From contig CAMAWR010000006.1 of the NCBI GenBank assembly GCA_945862045.1, positions 1 to 64,000 of the forward strand: a DNA stretch of 64,000 bases, read 5' to 3'. A program made the translations under genes and the position numbers. This stretch comes from Bifidobacterium breve. Lineage in GTDB: Bacteria > Actinomycetota > Acidimicrobiia > Acidimicrobiales > Ilumatobacteraceae. The notes under the pieces were generated by a model that worked only from the letters and a program-made list of their open reading frames with translations, had not been told where the DNA came from and ran no database searches. This document shows positions 55,901 through 63,886 of this stretch, one piece after another (the stretch's first letter is position 1; each line of letters starts with the position of its first letter).

Positions 55901-56362
55901 CAAGTACGCCGCCAGCGCCGAGCGACTGGCACCCGCACCGGCAAGCGCATCGACGGCCTGAGCAGTACGTATCCGATCTTTGCGCAGCGACCAGGCAGCA
56001 TCGTGCACCGCGGTGAGCAAATTCGTGGTGTGCTCGAGCGCAACCGCACTCGACGACGCCCCCGTGTTCTCGAAGTGACTCTCGGCTTTCGCCACCTGCG
56101 AATCCAACTGATTGAGACGGTTCACCAGGCCGGCGATGAATTCGCGATTACCCGCCATGAGCCACAGACCGGCATCGCCACGTAATGAGGCGTCGACTGC
56201 CCCCATCGTCTTGGCCACTTCTTGCAATTGAACATCCGTTGGTAGCGCCACACCCGACGACGACCACAAGGTGAGCGCCGCATCGATGCGCGCGAGCAAC
56301 TCGGCTGCATCAGGAGTTGCGCGGGTTTCAGGTCGCGACAATACCGCGATAATGCCGCACAT
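52925..56362 (-). CDS. Extended GlmS-like glutamine-fructose-6-phosphate aminotransferase
   Basis: 1,145 aa against ~610 for ordinary GlmS. Cys2 nucleophile (MCGIIAVLS) is kept, but ~144 extra residues separate it from RGRDSAG (169-175; RGYDSAG near 25 in E. coli) and ~46 more precede HTRWAS (263-268). NGDVDNH and TTDAKVI match NGxxxNH and TDTEVI. SIS-1 has SQSG (581-584) and VASTKAF (634-640); SIS-2 has KLSE (Lys722) and a His at 741 (DKKHIDLS). The usual C-terminal NLAKSVTVE reads SLARPLRQ (829-831 LAR), so the active-site Lys is not obvious, and ~310 residues of unknown fold follow. Position next to glmM argues it is the cell's GlmS. TAGAAT 7 bases upstream gives a leaderless start. Confidence 0.85.
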   Translation of the reverse strand: MCGIIAVLSRPETRATPDAAELLARIDAALTLWSSSGVALPTDVQLQEVAKTMGAVDASLRGDAGLWLMAGNREFIAGLVNRLNQLDSQVAKAESHFENTGASSSAVALEHTTNLLTAVHDAAWSLRKDRIRTAQAVDALAGAGASRSALAAYLSIQQTLSAIDRLEVRGRDSAGVHVMVWNHGLHQSDARVSALLGDRHDDSLFTSRSVRVTRNAWSFVYKAAAEIGELGDNTRVMRTAVINDDLLRLLVSQPDARVGVLGHTRWASVGIISEPNAHPVNSEELESAADAAYLVAALNGDVDNHADLRARHDLRLAQPITTDAKVIPALVSRNLAKGMTLAEAFRETVATFDGSVAIAAASAEQPDQLLLAVKGSGQGLCVGLAENRYVIASEPYGLVEETQRYVRMDGESLAHPDRPSSRGQVMVLDAANAGDESGITLLAYDGTPLTLSAHNMLAAEVTTRDIDRGEHHHFLVKEINEAPRSFAKTLRGRIVEHQSLLSVKLDESQLPGHIVDELVAGSLSRVRVIGQGTAAIAGRSLANLLRQLTGDHLRVDALPATELSGFGLTLDMSDTLIIAISQSGTTTDTNRTVDLARSRGARVLAIVNRRGSELSAKADGVIYTSDGRDVEMSVASTKAFYAQVAAGALVSCAIAQIIGAGSDEDRHQLLVALRSLPDALGEVLQSRTKVAAAARAFATSRRYWTVVGNGPNAVAAEEVRIKLSELCYKSIACDITEDKKHIDLSCEPLIFVCAAGLSSGTAADVAKEIEIYRAHKALPIVVATVGEERFTAAAAVLQVPVVDPRVAFVLSVMVGHLFGYEAALAIDSLARPLRQTRAVVEHAVERGGQGTALLNKVHGEIGVAASRFFDALSTGAYDGNLEASTAVRAVGILRTVMSANPLQTYQRDFGKIATPEALLDDIIAALTRAIDELTRPIDAIKHQAKTITVGISRSEEGLLDRSLVKAVLNAGAARERLPYGVLKVLADLDPAISQVVGFTRYRIEGDPAMPESTVMIVNRGGIARDLQSRVDTSNALRGTKRRVAMSQEVLVARGRRDSRTVILIPETKGSETTGITLLHVLFHDRLPAGVMKQVLQGYDNRFERLVDAVTETETSFREDRLAEVTVADALILPITSTADMWRAGE

Positions 56363-56369
56363 ACGTCTA

Positions 56370-56375
56370 ATTCTA
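56370..56375 (-). promoter_or_regulatory. Candidate -10 box TAGAAT between glmM and glmS
   Basis: The minus-strand order is glmM stop (TAG, 56377-56379), one base, TAGAAT, seven bases, then the glmS ATG at 56362. It would allow glmS expression independent of the upstream genes. Confidence 0.4.
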
Positions 56376-56376
56376 C

Positions 56377-57714
56377 CTACGCACGGGTGAGCACGACTCG
56401 TTCCAGTCGTGTCGTTACTGCTTCAGCAAGCGCGAGCGTCTCGGCCTCCACCATGATTCGAATGACTGGTTCGGTGCCCGAGGCCCGCACGACGATACGA
56501 CCATCGTTGCCGAGTAGTGCGCGCTCACGCGCGACATCGTCGGCGAGTAGCAACTCGATGTCACCGGGCTTGCGCGACACCCGCACATTGCGCAACACCT
56601 GGGGTAGTCGTTGCATCACATCGCCGGCCAGCACTGCCAGTGACTGCCCACTGCGACGCACCAGGTCGAGCAACAACACCGCAGACAACAAGCCGTCACC
56701 GGTCGTGGCATGCAGCGCATGAATGATGTGGCCGCTCTGCTCACCACCAAGCACGAAGTTGCCGTCGTCCATCGCGGCAAGCACCGCACGGTCACCAACA
56801 TCGGTGGTGACCACCGAGATGTCGTTACGCCGCATCGCACGGTGAAACCCCAGATTCGTCATGCTCGTCACCACGACTGTGTCATGCGCCAGCAGACTGC
56901 GGTCGCGCAAATCGATGGCGGCGAGGGCGATGAGACGATCACCGTCGACTACTTGCCCATGTTCGTCGACGGCGATGAGACGATCACCGTCACCATCAAA
57001 AGCGATACCAATCACACCGCGTTGGGCACACGCTGCAGCCAGCGTCTCTGGATAGGTCGCGCCACAGCCATCGTTGATGTTGCGGCCATTCGGCGCAGCG
57101 TTACGAATCTCGGCACGAACTTGCAGGGCGGTCATCACTGACGCAACCACCCCACTCGTCGCCCCGTGCGCACAGTCAACGATGAGTTCACGTCCGGCCA
57201 AGCCGGCGATGCGTAACCCGAGCGAGCGGGCATCGACATAGTCATTCGCCACGGTCGACGAGTTCGCCACGGTTGGTTCCCCTGAACGTGGCGGCGCATC
57301 TTTGTCTTGTACCGGGTGGCCGGCATGCCACGACGCTTCAATACGGTGCTGCTCATCATCGGTCAACTTGCGCCCGCCTGGCGCAAACACCTTCACCCCG
57401 TTGTCGTGCCACGGGTTGTGTGACGCTGTGATTGCCACTGCCACACAACCACTGCGCTTGGCCGCATGAGCGAGGGCCGGTGTGGGTACCAGCCCAGCAT
57501 TCGTCACGGTGCTGCCCTGCGACATCGCACCGCTGGCAAATGCAGCCAGCCACGTTTCACCACTTTCGCGACCGTCATGACCAATCACGGCGGCGACGCC
57601 GGGCCATTCGCGGGCGACCGCTGCGCCTAGTTGAGCGATGTCGGATGCGACGACGTCAATGCCGGCACGACCACGAACGCCATCGGTTCCGAAACGCAAC
57701 ATCTCATTCACCAT
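56377..57714 (-). CDS. glmM: Phosphoglucosamine mutase
   Basis: Converts glucosamine-6-P to glucosamine-1-P for UDP-GlcNAc. 445 aa. LRFGTDGVRG at the N-terminus, phosphorylated Ser98 in AITASHNPWHDNG, Mg loop AFDGDGDRLIAVDEHG, sugar loop LGGEQSGHII and phosphate loop VRASGTEPVIRIM. ATG 57714 or the ATG at 57702 (MLRFGTDG) are both possible. Confidence 0.97.
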   Translation of the reverse strand: MVNEMLRFGTDGVRGRAGIDVVASDIAQLGAAVAREWPGVAAVIGHDGRESGETWLAAFASGAMSQGSTVTNAGLVPTPALAHAAKRSGCVAVAITASHNPWHDNGVKVFAPGGRKLTDDEQHRIEASWHAGHPVQDKDAPPRSGEPTVANSSTVANDYVDARSLGLRIAGLAGRELIVDCAHGATSGVVASVMTALQVRAEIRNAAPNGRNINDGCGATYPETLAAACAQRGVIGIAFDGDGDRLIAVDEHGQVVDGDRLIALAAIDLRDRSLLAHDTVVVTSMTNLGFHRAMRRNDISVVTTDVGDRAVLAAMDDGNFVLGGEQSGHIIHALHATTGDGLLSAVLLLDLVRRSGQSLAVLAGDVMQRLPQVLRNVRVSRKPGDIELLLADDVARERALLGNDGRIVVRASGTEPVIRIMVEAETLALAEAVTTRLERVVLTRA

Positions 57715-57765
57715 CTTGCCCGCTGACCAGCGCCCTCGGGGGCACCTCAATGCCGCGGCGTGAAA

Positions 57766-58161
57766 TTAACGCTTGGTGTACTGCGGCGCCTTACGGGCCT
57801 TCTTCAGACCGTATTTCTTGCTTTCCTTCTTGCGCGAGTCGCGCGCCAGCAGACCGGCACGCTTCAGCGCCGGGCGACACGTCGGATCAAGCTCCACCAG
57901 CGAACGAGCAACACCGAGGCGCATTGCACCTGACTGTCCGGCAATGCCGCCACCGACGATGTCGACATCAAGGTCGTAAGTTTGCAGTTGCTCGGTGATG
58001 CGCAATGCTTCGGTGGCATTGTTGCGATGAATTGCCGTGGGGAAATATTCCTCGAAGGCCCGACCATTGATGGTGACCTTGCCCGAACCTGGGCGCAGAC
58101 GAACGCGCGAGACCGAGGTCTTGCGTCGCCCAGTGGTTTGGGTGAGTGGTTTGGTGGCCAT
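57766..58161 (-). CDS. rpsI: Small ribosomal subunit protein uS9
   Basis: 131 aa. TGRRKTSVSRVRLRPGSGK, NGRAFEEYFP, GGGIAGQSGAMRLGVARSL and the invariant C-terminal basic tail KKARKAPQYTKR that reaches the P-site tRNA. AGAGGAA lies upstream of the ATG. Follows rplM by 38 bases in one transcript. Confidence 0.98.
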   Translation of the reverse strand: MATKPLTQTTGRRKTSVSRVRLRPGSGKVTINGRAFEEYFPTAIHRNNATEALRITEQLQTYDLDVDIVGGGIAGQSGAMRLGVARSLVELDPTCRPALKRAGLLARDSRKKESKKYGLKKARKAPQYTKR

Positions 58162-58199
58162 GGTGATCTGTGATTCCTCTCGTGAAATCTGCGAATTGC

Positions 58200-58646
58200 C
58201 TAGCGAGCCTTGGCGTTGCTCATGTCAACGACCTTCGGATCTTGGGCCACGTGTGGATGTTCGGCACCGGCGTACACCTGCAACTTTTTGATCATTGCCC
58301 GGCCGAGACGACCCTTCGGCAACATGCCATGCACCGTGCGACGAATCGCATCCTCGGGTTTGCGGGCCAACAGTTGGGCGTACGACTCGACGCGAATACC
58401 ACCGGGGTAACCGCTGTGGCGGGCGACGATCTTGTCTTCTGCCTTGCCGCTCGTCAGCACCACTTTTGATGCGTTGATGATGACGACGTGGTCACCAGTG
58501 TCGAGACTTGGGGTGAAGGTCGGCTTGTGCTTGCCGCGCAACAATGTGGCGACCTGCGTGCACATGCGGCCGAGCACAAGACCGTCAGCATCGATGACAT
58601 GCCAGGCGCGCTGCACGTCGCTTGGCTTTGCTGAAAATGTTGGCAT
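58200..58646 (-). CDS. rplM: Large ribosomal subunit protein uL13
   Basis: 148 aa. [54 protein letters not shown]-like [20 protein letters not shown] and the C-terminal [17 protein letters not shown] are conserved. GAAAGGTC stands about 6 bases upstream. First gene of the rplM-rpsI unit. Confidence 0.98.
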   Translation of the reverse strand: MPTFSAKPSDVQRAWHVIDADGLVLGRMCTQVATLLRGKHKPTFTPSLDTGDHVVIINASKVVLTSGKAEDKIVARHSGYPGGIRVESYAQLLARKPEDAIRRTVHGMLPKGRLGRAMIKKLQVYAGAEHPHVAQDPKVVDMSNAKAR

Positions 58647-58703
58647 GTCTCTGACCTTTCAATCTGCCGAGCGCACCTCTTGCGGCACACGCCCGAACCC
58701 TGA

Positions 58704-58709
58704 ATGATA
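58704..58709 (-). promoter_or_regulatory. Possible -10 box TATCAT for rplM-rpsI
   Basis: Minus-strand TATCAT about 58 bases before the rplM ATG. No good -35 (GTGTGG at the 17-base distance). The 113-base gap between the glycosyltransferase stop and rplM contains no other feature I can support. Confidence 0.3.
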
Positions 58710-58759
58710 CGGGCATTTTCAGCCCGCCACACTCCCCGACGGCCCGCCACAGCACATGG

Positions 58760-59830
58760 TCACCGGCGTACAACTGACTCGAGCCATGCCTCCACCCGCC
58801 CCGTGAATGCCTGTGCAGAAAATCGCTGATTCGCATCTTTTCGGCATTCACCCCGGCTGATGGTGCCGAGGCGGTGCACGGCTGCCACCACGGCGTCGAC
58901 ATTGTCGGCAGGCACGACAAAGCCCGTCAGCCCGTCCCGAACGATTTCGACCGGGCCACCACGGTCATAGGTGATGACCGGAACCCCGCAAGCCAATGCT
59001 TCAATCGCAACGATGCCGAATGCTTCAACCCAACGATGCACCATGATGAGTGCTGCACAGACACCAAGATGCTGTTGCAATTCGTCGGTCGCAAGGAAGC
59101 CGACGTGTTCGACGCGCGCCGACGGATATTGCTCTTGGGCCTGCTGCCACACGGCACGATCTTGCATCACACCGAAGGCGAGCACCCGCCGACCACTACG
59201 AGCGGCGACTGCGAACACATCAGCAATGCCCTTCTCTGCTGAAATGCGACCGACGAAAGCCAGGTCATCCCCTGCTGCTTCGACGAAGTGATACGCATCG
59301 ACATCGATGCCGCTTGCGACAACCGTCGTGTGTCGGGCGACTGCAGTACCAAAGGTTGCAGCCTGGGCCTCGCTGTGCATCGCAACGCAATGAGGCGACG
59401 ACGCTGCAGCCAAACGTACTGCTGCATCCATCTCGTTGTTCAACGAGCCCATGCTCACCAGATGTGCAACCGCAATCGGGCATTCGGCGGCAGCCGTAAA
59501 CGGCAGGGCGTCGTATGAGAAGTTCAGCACGATGTCGTGGTCACCACTGCCGGCCAGCTGCAACACCCGTTGCCACATGTTCACCAACACCGAATTGTTC
59601 GGCACGACGAGCGCCTGGGTGCGATTCACAGTTTGGCTCGGTGTGTGGGTTGCGCCAGCCACCTCGATCATGCGGTGACCGGCAACGAACGACCCGCGCG
59701 GTGCCACAATTACCACCGAATGACCGCGGCTCACGAGCCCGTTGGCCAGCGTCTGCACGGTAAGTTCAACGCCACCACCGGCACCCGAACCAAGCGCCCC
59801 GACCGACGTCGACAACAAGATGATGCGCAC
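58760..59830 (-). CDS. Group 4 glycosyltransferase
   Basis: GT-B fold retaining glycosyltransferase, 356 aa, cytosolic or peripheral. N-terminal acceptor domain opens ILLSTSVGALGSGAGGGVELT with ANGLVSRGHSVVIVAP; the donor domain has DLAFVGRISAEKGIADV and EAFGIVAIEALACGVPVIT followed by GGPVEIVRDGLTGFVVP, i.e. the EX7E motif. Donor and acceptor are unknown. It lies between rplM and truA, which are usually closer neighbours in actinobacteria. GTG start; truA ends 12 bases upstream. Confidence 0.9.
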   Translation of the reverse strand: MRIILLSTSVGALGSGAGGGVELTVQTLANGLVSRGHSVVIVAPRGSFVAGHRMIEVAGATHTPSQTVNRTQALVVPNNSVLVNMWQRVLQLAGSGDHDIVLNFSYDALPFTAAAECPIAVAHLVSMGSLNNEMDAAVRLAAASSPHCVAMHSEAQAATFGTAVARHTTVVASGIDVDAYHFVEAAGDDLAFVGRISAEKGIADVFAVAARSGRRVLAFGVMQDRAVWQQAQEQYPSARVEHVGFLATDELQQHLGVCAALIMVHRWVEAFGIVAIEALACGVPVITYDRGGPVEIVRDGLTGFVVPADNVDAVVAAVHRLGTISRGECRKDANQRFSAQAFTGRVEAWLESVVRR

Positions 59831-59842
59831 GACGAATGTGCG

Positions 59843-60628
59843 CTATTCGAAATTCGCCGGGTAGCCGACTTCCCACAAACACAAGCCGTGTGGCGGGGCA
59901 AGTTGCGACGCGTCTTGGCGACTGCCCGAACGAATCAAGGCCATCATGTCGCTCGGTGGGCGACGCCCCAAACCGATGTCAGCGAACGTGCCAACCAACG
60001 AACGCACCATCTGATGGCAGAACGCGTTTGCCCGCATATCGAAGGTGACGATCTCGTCGGTGCGACGCCACGCGGCTTGCATCACGAAACGAATCATGGA
60101 AACCGATTTTTCTTCTTCGCTGTCGCTGGCACTGGGCTTACGACAGAACGCCGAAAAGTCACTTTCACCCATAATCGCATCACACGCCAACTGCATCGGT
60201 CGCACATCAAGCGGCATGTTCACTTGCCAAGCGGTCGTCGCCGAGAACGGGTCGGGGGTCGGTGAGTTCAGGATCGTGTAGCGGTAGTGGCGCCAGATGG
60301 CAGAAAAACGGGCATGAAACGACGCGTCCACCCATTGGGCCTCGCGCACCGCGATTCGTGGCCCGCACAGTGCGTTGAGTTTTTTGGCAAGACCATCGAT
60401 CTTCAGGCGGCTCGGCAGATCGACACTCACCACCTGACCACGCGCATGCACGCCGGCATCGGTGCGACCAGCCGCCACCAGCCGTACTTGGCTTTGGGTA
60501 ATTTTTTCGAGGGCCTCGGTCAACGCACCGTCGACCGTCGACACATCAGGGTTCGGTGCAAAACCGTGGTATGCACTGCCGTCGTAGGTAACGACAAGAC
60601 GTGCCTTGCGCAGACTGGTTGCACTCAT
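59843..60628 (-). CDS. truA: tRNA pseudouridine(38-40) synthase TruA
   Basis: Modifies U38-U40 in the tRNA anticodon arm. 261 aa. LVVTYDGSAYHGFAPNPD, catalytic Asp in AAGRTDAGVHARGQVVS, FHARFSAIWRHYRYTI, FCRKPS and FCHQMVRSLVGTFADIGLGRR. ATG 60628 is preferred over a GTG at 60652. Confidence 0.96.
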   Translation of the reverse strand: MSATSLRKARLVVTYDGSAYHGFAPNPDVSTVDGALTEALEKITQSQVRLVAAGRTDAGVHARGQVVSVDLPSRLKIDGLAKKLNALCGPRIAVREAQWVDASFHARFSAIWRHYRYTILNSPTPDPFSATTAWQVNMPLDVRPMQLACDAIMGESDFSAFCRKPSASDSEEEKSVSMIRFVMQAAWRRTDEIVTFDMRANAFCHQMVRSLVGTFADIGLGRRPPSDMMALIRSGSRQDASQLAPPHGLCLWEVGYPANFE

Positions 60629-60675
60629 GGCCGCTGACCGTTCGAAAGCCACTGACGGCGCACGACCGCGGCGCG

Positions 60676-61044
60676 CTAAACGAGTTCGATGCGCGCCATT
60701 GGGGCGCGGTCACCATTGCGCTCACCGAGTTTCAGGATGCGCACATAACCGCCATTTCGATCCACGTAACGCGGGGCGACGTTCTTCACGAGTTTGTTGG
60801 TCATTTCTTTGTCGTTGAGATACGACTGAATTTGACGAATCTTGTGCAGTGCTGCAGCATCACCCGTTTGGGCTTTCTTTGCTTTTGAGATCAGTCGTTC
60901 GGCAATCGGACGCAACGCCTTGGCCTTGGCCTCGGTCGTTTCGATACCCTCAGCAGCGAACAGCGATGCCGCCAGGTTGGCAAGCATCAAACGCTGGTGA
61001 CCGGCAGAGCCACCGAATTTTTTACTACGGCGTGGCTGTGGCAT
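60676..61044 (-). CDS. rplQ: Large ribosomal subunit protein bL17
   Basis: 122 aa. RRSKKFGGSAGHQRLMLANLA, LFAAEGIETTEAKAKALRP, AERLISKAKKA and the C-terminal GGYVRILKLGERNGDRAPM are conserved. Follows rpoA by 31 bases; last ribosomal gene of the alpha operon. Confidence 0.98.
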   Translation of the reverse strand: MPQPRRSKKFGGSAGHQRLMLANLAASLFAAEGIETTEAKAKALRPIAERLISKAKKAQTGDAAALHKIRQIQSYLNDKEMTNKLVKNVAPRYVDRNGGYVRILKLGERNGDRAPMARIELV

Positions 61045-61075
61045 CGTGCATCGTCTCTTTCGTGTCGACTACGCG

Positions 61076-62008
61076 TCAGACGCGCAGGGCGAGCCCGCGC
61101 TCGTCGAGTTTGGCTTTGACTTCGTTGATGCTCTGTGCGCCAAAGTTGGGCAAGCCCATCAATTCCTCTTCGGAACGGGTGACGAGATCACCAATGGTGT
61201 TGACCTGCGCACGCTTCAAACAGTTGTGCGGACGCTGCGAAAGCAGCAGGTCTTCGATTGGCATGTCAAGTTCAGGCGAACCCGAACCGCTGAGCGTCGA
61301 CTCACCGAGCTCGATGGCGATCGGCGCATCGCTGAGCGAGGCCACGAGATCGAGCAAGTTGCGTAGGGTGGCGCCAGCCGAGGCGAGAGCTTCGGCAGGG
61401 GTGATGGAGCCGTCGGTCTCGATGTCCAAAATGAGGTTGTCGAAGTTCGTCGACTGGGCGACGCGAGTTGGCTCGATTTCAAACGTCACGCGGCGCACGG
61501 GCGAGAACAAGGCGTCAACGGGGATCACGCCGATGGTCTTGCGACCCGAATCGCGATCGCTACCGACATAGCCCTTGCCACGCTCAACGGTGAGCACCAC
61601 CGAAAGGTGGCCCTTGCTCGACAACGTTGCAATGTGCTGCGTGCTATTGATGAATTCGACACCAGCAGGCAACTGAATGTCGCCAGCAGTGAGTTCAATC
61701 GGGCCGGTCACATCGATCTGTATCGAGACGACGTCATCAACATCGCTTTGCACGACGATGTCTTTCAGGTTGAGGATGATCTCGGTGACATCCTCGGTGA
61801 TGCCATCGATGGTGGTGAACTCGTGCAATGCCTTGTCGAACTTCACCGACGTGACGGCTGCACCGGGGATGGTGGACAGCAACATACGACGCAGTGAGTT
61901 ACCAATCGTGTGGCCGAGACCCGGATCGAGCGGTGAAACCGAGAACTTTTGACGGTTACCGGTGGCCTCGCTGATTGCTGAAACACTTGGGCGTTGAATG
62001 ACGAGCAT
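61076..62008 (-). CDS. rpoA: RNA polymerase alpha subunit
   Basis: 310 aa. N-terminal assembly domain (FSVSPLDPGLGHTIGNSLRR, EFTTIDGITEDVTEIILNLK) and C-terminal domain from about 245 (IEDLLLSQRPHNCLKRAQVNT, GLPNFGAQSINEVKAKL) joined by an acidic linker. CTD residues that contact UP elements and activators are in the expected places. Confidence 0.98.
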   Translation of the reverse strand: MLVIQRPSVSAISEATGNRQKFSVSPLDPGLGHTIGNSLRRMLLSTIPGAAVTSVKFDKALHEFTTIDGITEDVTEIILNLKDIVVQSDVDDVVSIQIDVTGPIELTAGDIQLPAGVEFINSTQHIATLSSKGHLSVVLTVERGKGYVGSDRDSGRKTIGVIPVDALFSPVRRVTFEIEPTRVAQSTNFDNLILDIETDGSITPAEALASAGATLRNLLDLVASLSDAPIAIELGESTLSGSGSPELDMPIEDLLLSQRPHNCLKRAQVNTIGDLVTRSEEELMGLPNFGAQSINEVKAKLDERGLALRV

Positions 62009-62036
62009 GGTGGTATCTCCTGGCTGTAGTTAGGGG

Positions 62037-62654
62037 TTACTTCGAGTAGAGCTCAACGATGAGTTGTTCCTTCACGGGAACAGTGATTTGTTCACGGGTT
62101 GGCACGTCGCGCACGGCGACAGCCTTACCGCCGTCTTGCGCATCAAGCCACGCGACTGGTGTGCGACCAAGCGTGTCAATGTTGTGCTGGACGATGATCA
62201 TCTCGCGCGCCTTGTCGGACAGGCTGACGACCTGTGCTTTGTCGAGGGTGTACGACGCGATGTTCACACGTTTGCCGTCGACCTTGATGAGCCCGTGGCT
62301 CACGAATTGGCGCGCCTGAGGGCGAGTTGCCGCCCAGCCGGCGCGATACACCACGTTGTCGAGACGCAGTTCGAGCAGGATCAAAATGTTTTCACCGGTC
62401 GGGCCCTTGCGGCGCACGGCTTCGTCGTAGATCTTGCGGAATTGACGCTCGAGCACACCATAGATGTACTTCGCCTTTTGCTTTTCTTGCAACTGGTTGA
62501 TGAACTCGCCATCGCTCGAGCGACGACGGGTGCGACCATGCGCACCTGGTGGGAACGGACGGCGTTCGAGCGCCTTGGTGCCCTTGGCATTCTCGAAAAT
62601 ATTGATGCCGAGACGACGCGAGACGCGAACCTTTGGACCGGTGTAACGAGCCAT
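62037..62654 (-). CDS. rpsD: Small ribosomal subunit protein uS4
   Basis: 205 aa, Cys-free (non-zinc) form. RYTGPKVRVSRRLGINIFENA, PPGAHGRTRRRSSDGEF, then the S4 RNA-binding domain LELRLDNVVYRAGWAATRPQA and VSHGLIKVDGKRVNI. Starts 2 bases after the rpsK stop. Confidence 0.98.
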   Translation of the reverse strand: MARYTGPKVRVSRRLGINIFENAKGTKALERRPFPPGAHGRTRRRSSDGEFINQLQEKQKAKYIYGVLERQFRKIYDEAVRRKGPTGENILILLELRLDNVVYRAGWAATRPQARQFVSHGLIKVDGKRVNIASYTLDKAQVVSLSDKAREMIIVQHNIDTLGRTPVAWLDAQDGGKAVAVRDVPTREQITVPVKEQLIVELYSK

Positions 62655-62656
62655 GG

Positions 62657-63100
62657 TTACGGACGCTTCCGCTTCGGCAGGCGACAGCCGTTGTGCGGCA
62701 CTGGGCTCACGTCTTTGATGCCGGTCACTTCGATACCGAGGTTTTGAATCGAACGCAGCGCGGTGTCACGACCAGAACCCGGACCCTTCACCAATACTTC
62801 GGCGCGACGCAAACCCATTTCCATCGCGGCCCGACCAGCCTTTTCGGCAGCCATTTGGGCGGCGAACGGTGTCGACTTTCGTGAACCAGAGAAACCGACG
62901 CCACCCGAGGATGCCCACGCGATGACGTTGCCCGAGGTGTCGGTGATGGACACAATCGTGTTGTTGAACGTGCTCTTGATATGCACGATGCCGGTGTTGA
63001 CGTTGCGCTTTTCGCGCTTGCGCGACTTGCGTGGCGCCGCAGCGGCGGCCGGGGCTGCCGGCGTTGCTGGGGCTGCGGGAGTTGCTGATACGTCTGACAT
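62657..63100 (-). CDS. rpsK: Small ribosomal subunit protein uS11
   Basis: 147 aa. A ~25-residue Ala/Pro-rich N-terminal extension ([12 protein letters not shown]) precedes the conserved protein: [56 protein letters not shown] and the basic tail [13 protein letters not shown]. Directly abuts rpsM. Confidence 0.97.
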   Translation of the reverse strand: MSDVSATPAAPATPAAPAAAAAPRKSRKREKRNVNTGIVHIKSTFNNTIVSITDTSGNVIAWASSGGVGFSGSRKSTPFAAQMAAEKAGRAAMEMGLRRAEVLVKGPGSGRDTALRSIQNLGIEVTGIKDVSPVPHNGCRLPKRKRP

Positions 63101-63481
63101 TTACTTCCTCACTGCGACTTTCTTGTTGGCGACGGTCTTCTTCGGGCCCTTGCGCGTGCGGGCGTTGGTGTGGGTGCGTTGACCACGCACGGGCAGGCCC
63201 TTGCGGTGGCGCGTGCCCTGATATGAACCAGTCTCAATCTTGCGCTTGATGTCTTGCTGCACGTCACGACGACGGTCACCTTCGACCTTGAGATTGTTTT
63301 CAATGTAGACACGAATTTTGTTCACGTCGGAATCGGCCAAGTCACGCACGCGTGCACTCGGGTTGATATCCAGGTCGACGCACATTTTGGCCGAGGTCTG
63401 CCGACCGATGCCGTGAATGTAGGTGAGGGCAATTTCCACGCGCTTTTCGCGAGGGACGTCAACGCCGGAGATACGAGCCAT
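63101..63481 (-). CDS. rpsM: Small ribosomal subunit protein uS13
   Basis: 126 aa. [58 protein letters not shown] and a lysine-rich tail. The ATG is preceded by AGGAACACCC; rpmJ ends 14 bases upstream. Confidence 0.98.
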   Translation of the reverse strand: MARISGVDVPREKRVEIALTYIHGIGRQTSAKMCVDLDINPSARVRDLADSDVNKIRVYIENNLKVEGDRRRDVQQDIKRKIETGSYQGTRHRKGLPVRGQRTHTNARTRKGPKKTVANKKVAVRK

Positions 63482-63495
63482 GGTGGGTGTTCCTG

Positions 63496-63609
63496 TTAGC
63501 CCTGACGCTGCTTATGGCGTGGGTTTTCACAAATCACCATGATGCGACCATGGCGACGAATGACCTTGCACTTTTCGCACATCTTCTTGACGCTTGGCCG
63601 GACCTTCAC
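63496..63609 (-). CDS. rpmJ: Large ribosomal subunit protein bL36
   Basis: 37 aa, GTG start at 63609 and TAA at 63496-63498. Begins [19 protein letters not shown] and ends PRHKQRQG. The zinc site Cys11, Cys14, Cys27, His32 is complete, so this is the zinc-binding form. Standard position between infA and rpsM; AAGAGAAC provides a modest Shine-Dalgarno. Confidence 0.96.
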   Translation of the reverse strand: MKVRPSVKKMCEKCKVIRRHGRIMVICENPRHKQRQG

Positions 63610-63622
63610 GATGTTCTCTTTC

Positions 63623-63886
63623 TTATTTGAAACGGAATGTGATACGACCTCGGGTGAGGTCGTACGGTGACAACTCGACTTGTACTCGATCCCCTGGATT
63701 GATTCGGATGTAATTCACCCGCATCTTTCCCGAGATATGCGCCAAAACGAAGCGCCCGTTGGAAAGCTCCACCCGAAACATTGCGTTGGGCAACGACTCG
63801 GTGATCGTGCCCTCCAGCACGATCGCATCTTCTTTATTCTTCGCCAGAACTGACTCCTTCGGGCCCCGCAGGGCGACTGATGACAC
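63623..63886 (-). CDS. infA: Translation initiation factor IF-1 (start uncertain)
   Basis: OB-fold protein that binds the ribosomal A site during initiation. Core [40 protein letters not shown] and [15 protein letters not shown] are canonical. With GTG 63886 it is 87 aa, 13 longer than usual, and the start overlaps the adk stop (TAGTG). The family N-terminus M-A-K aligns instead with a CTG codon at 63845-63847, which has a strong AAGGAG six bases upstream. The smaller protein (74 aa) would match IF-1 length; either start is possible. Confidence 0.93.
   Translation of the reverse strand: MSSVALRGPKESVLAKNKEDAIVLEGTITESLPNAMFRVELSNGRFVLAHISGKMRVNYIRINPGDRVQVELSPYDLTRGRITFRFK
63854..63859 (-). 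promoter_or_regulatory. Strong Shine-Dalgarno AAGGAG before an in-frame CTG in infA
   Basis: Minus-strand AAGGAG, six bases, then CTG GCG AAG (63847 downward), which lines up with the usual Met-Ala-Lys start of IF-1. The only canonical start codon nearby is GTG at 63886 with a weak AGGTG. Confidence 0.5.
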
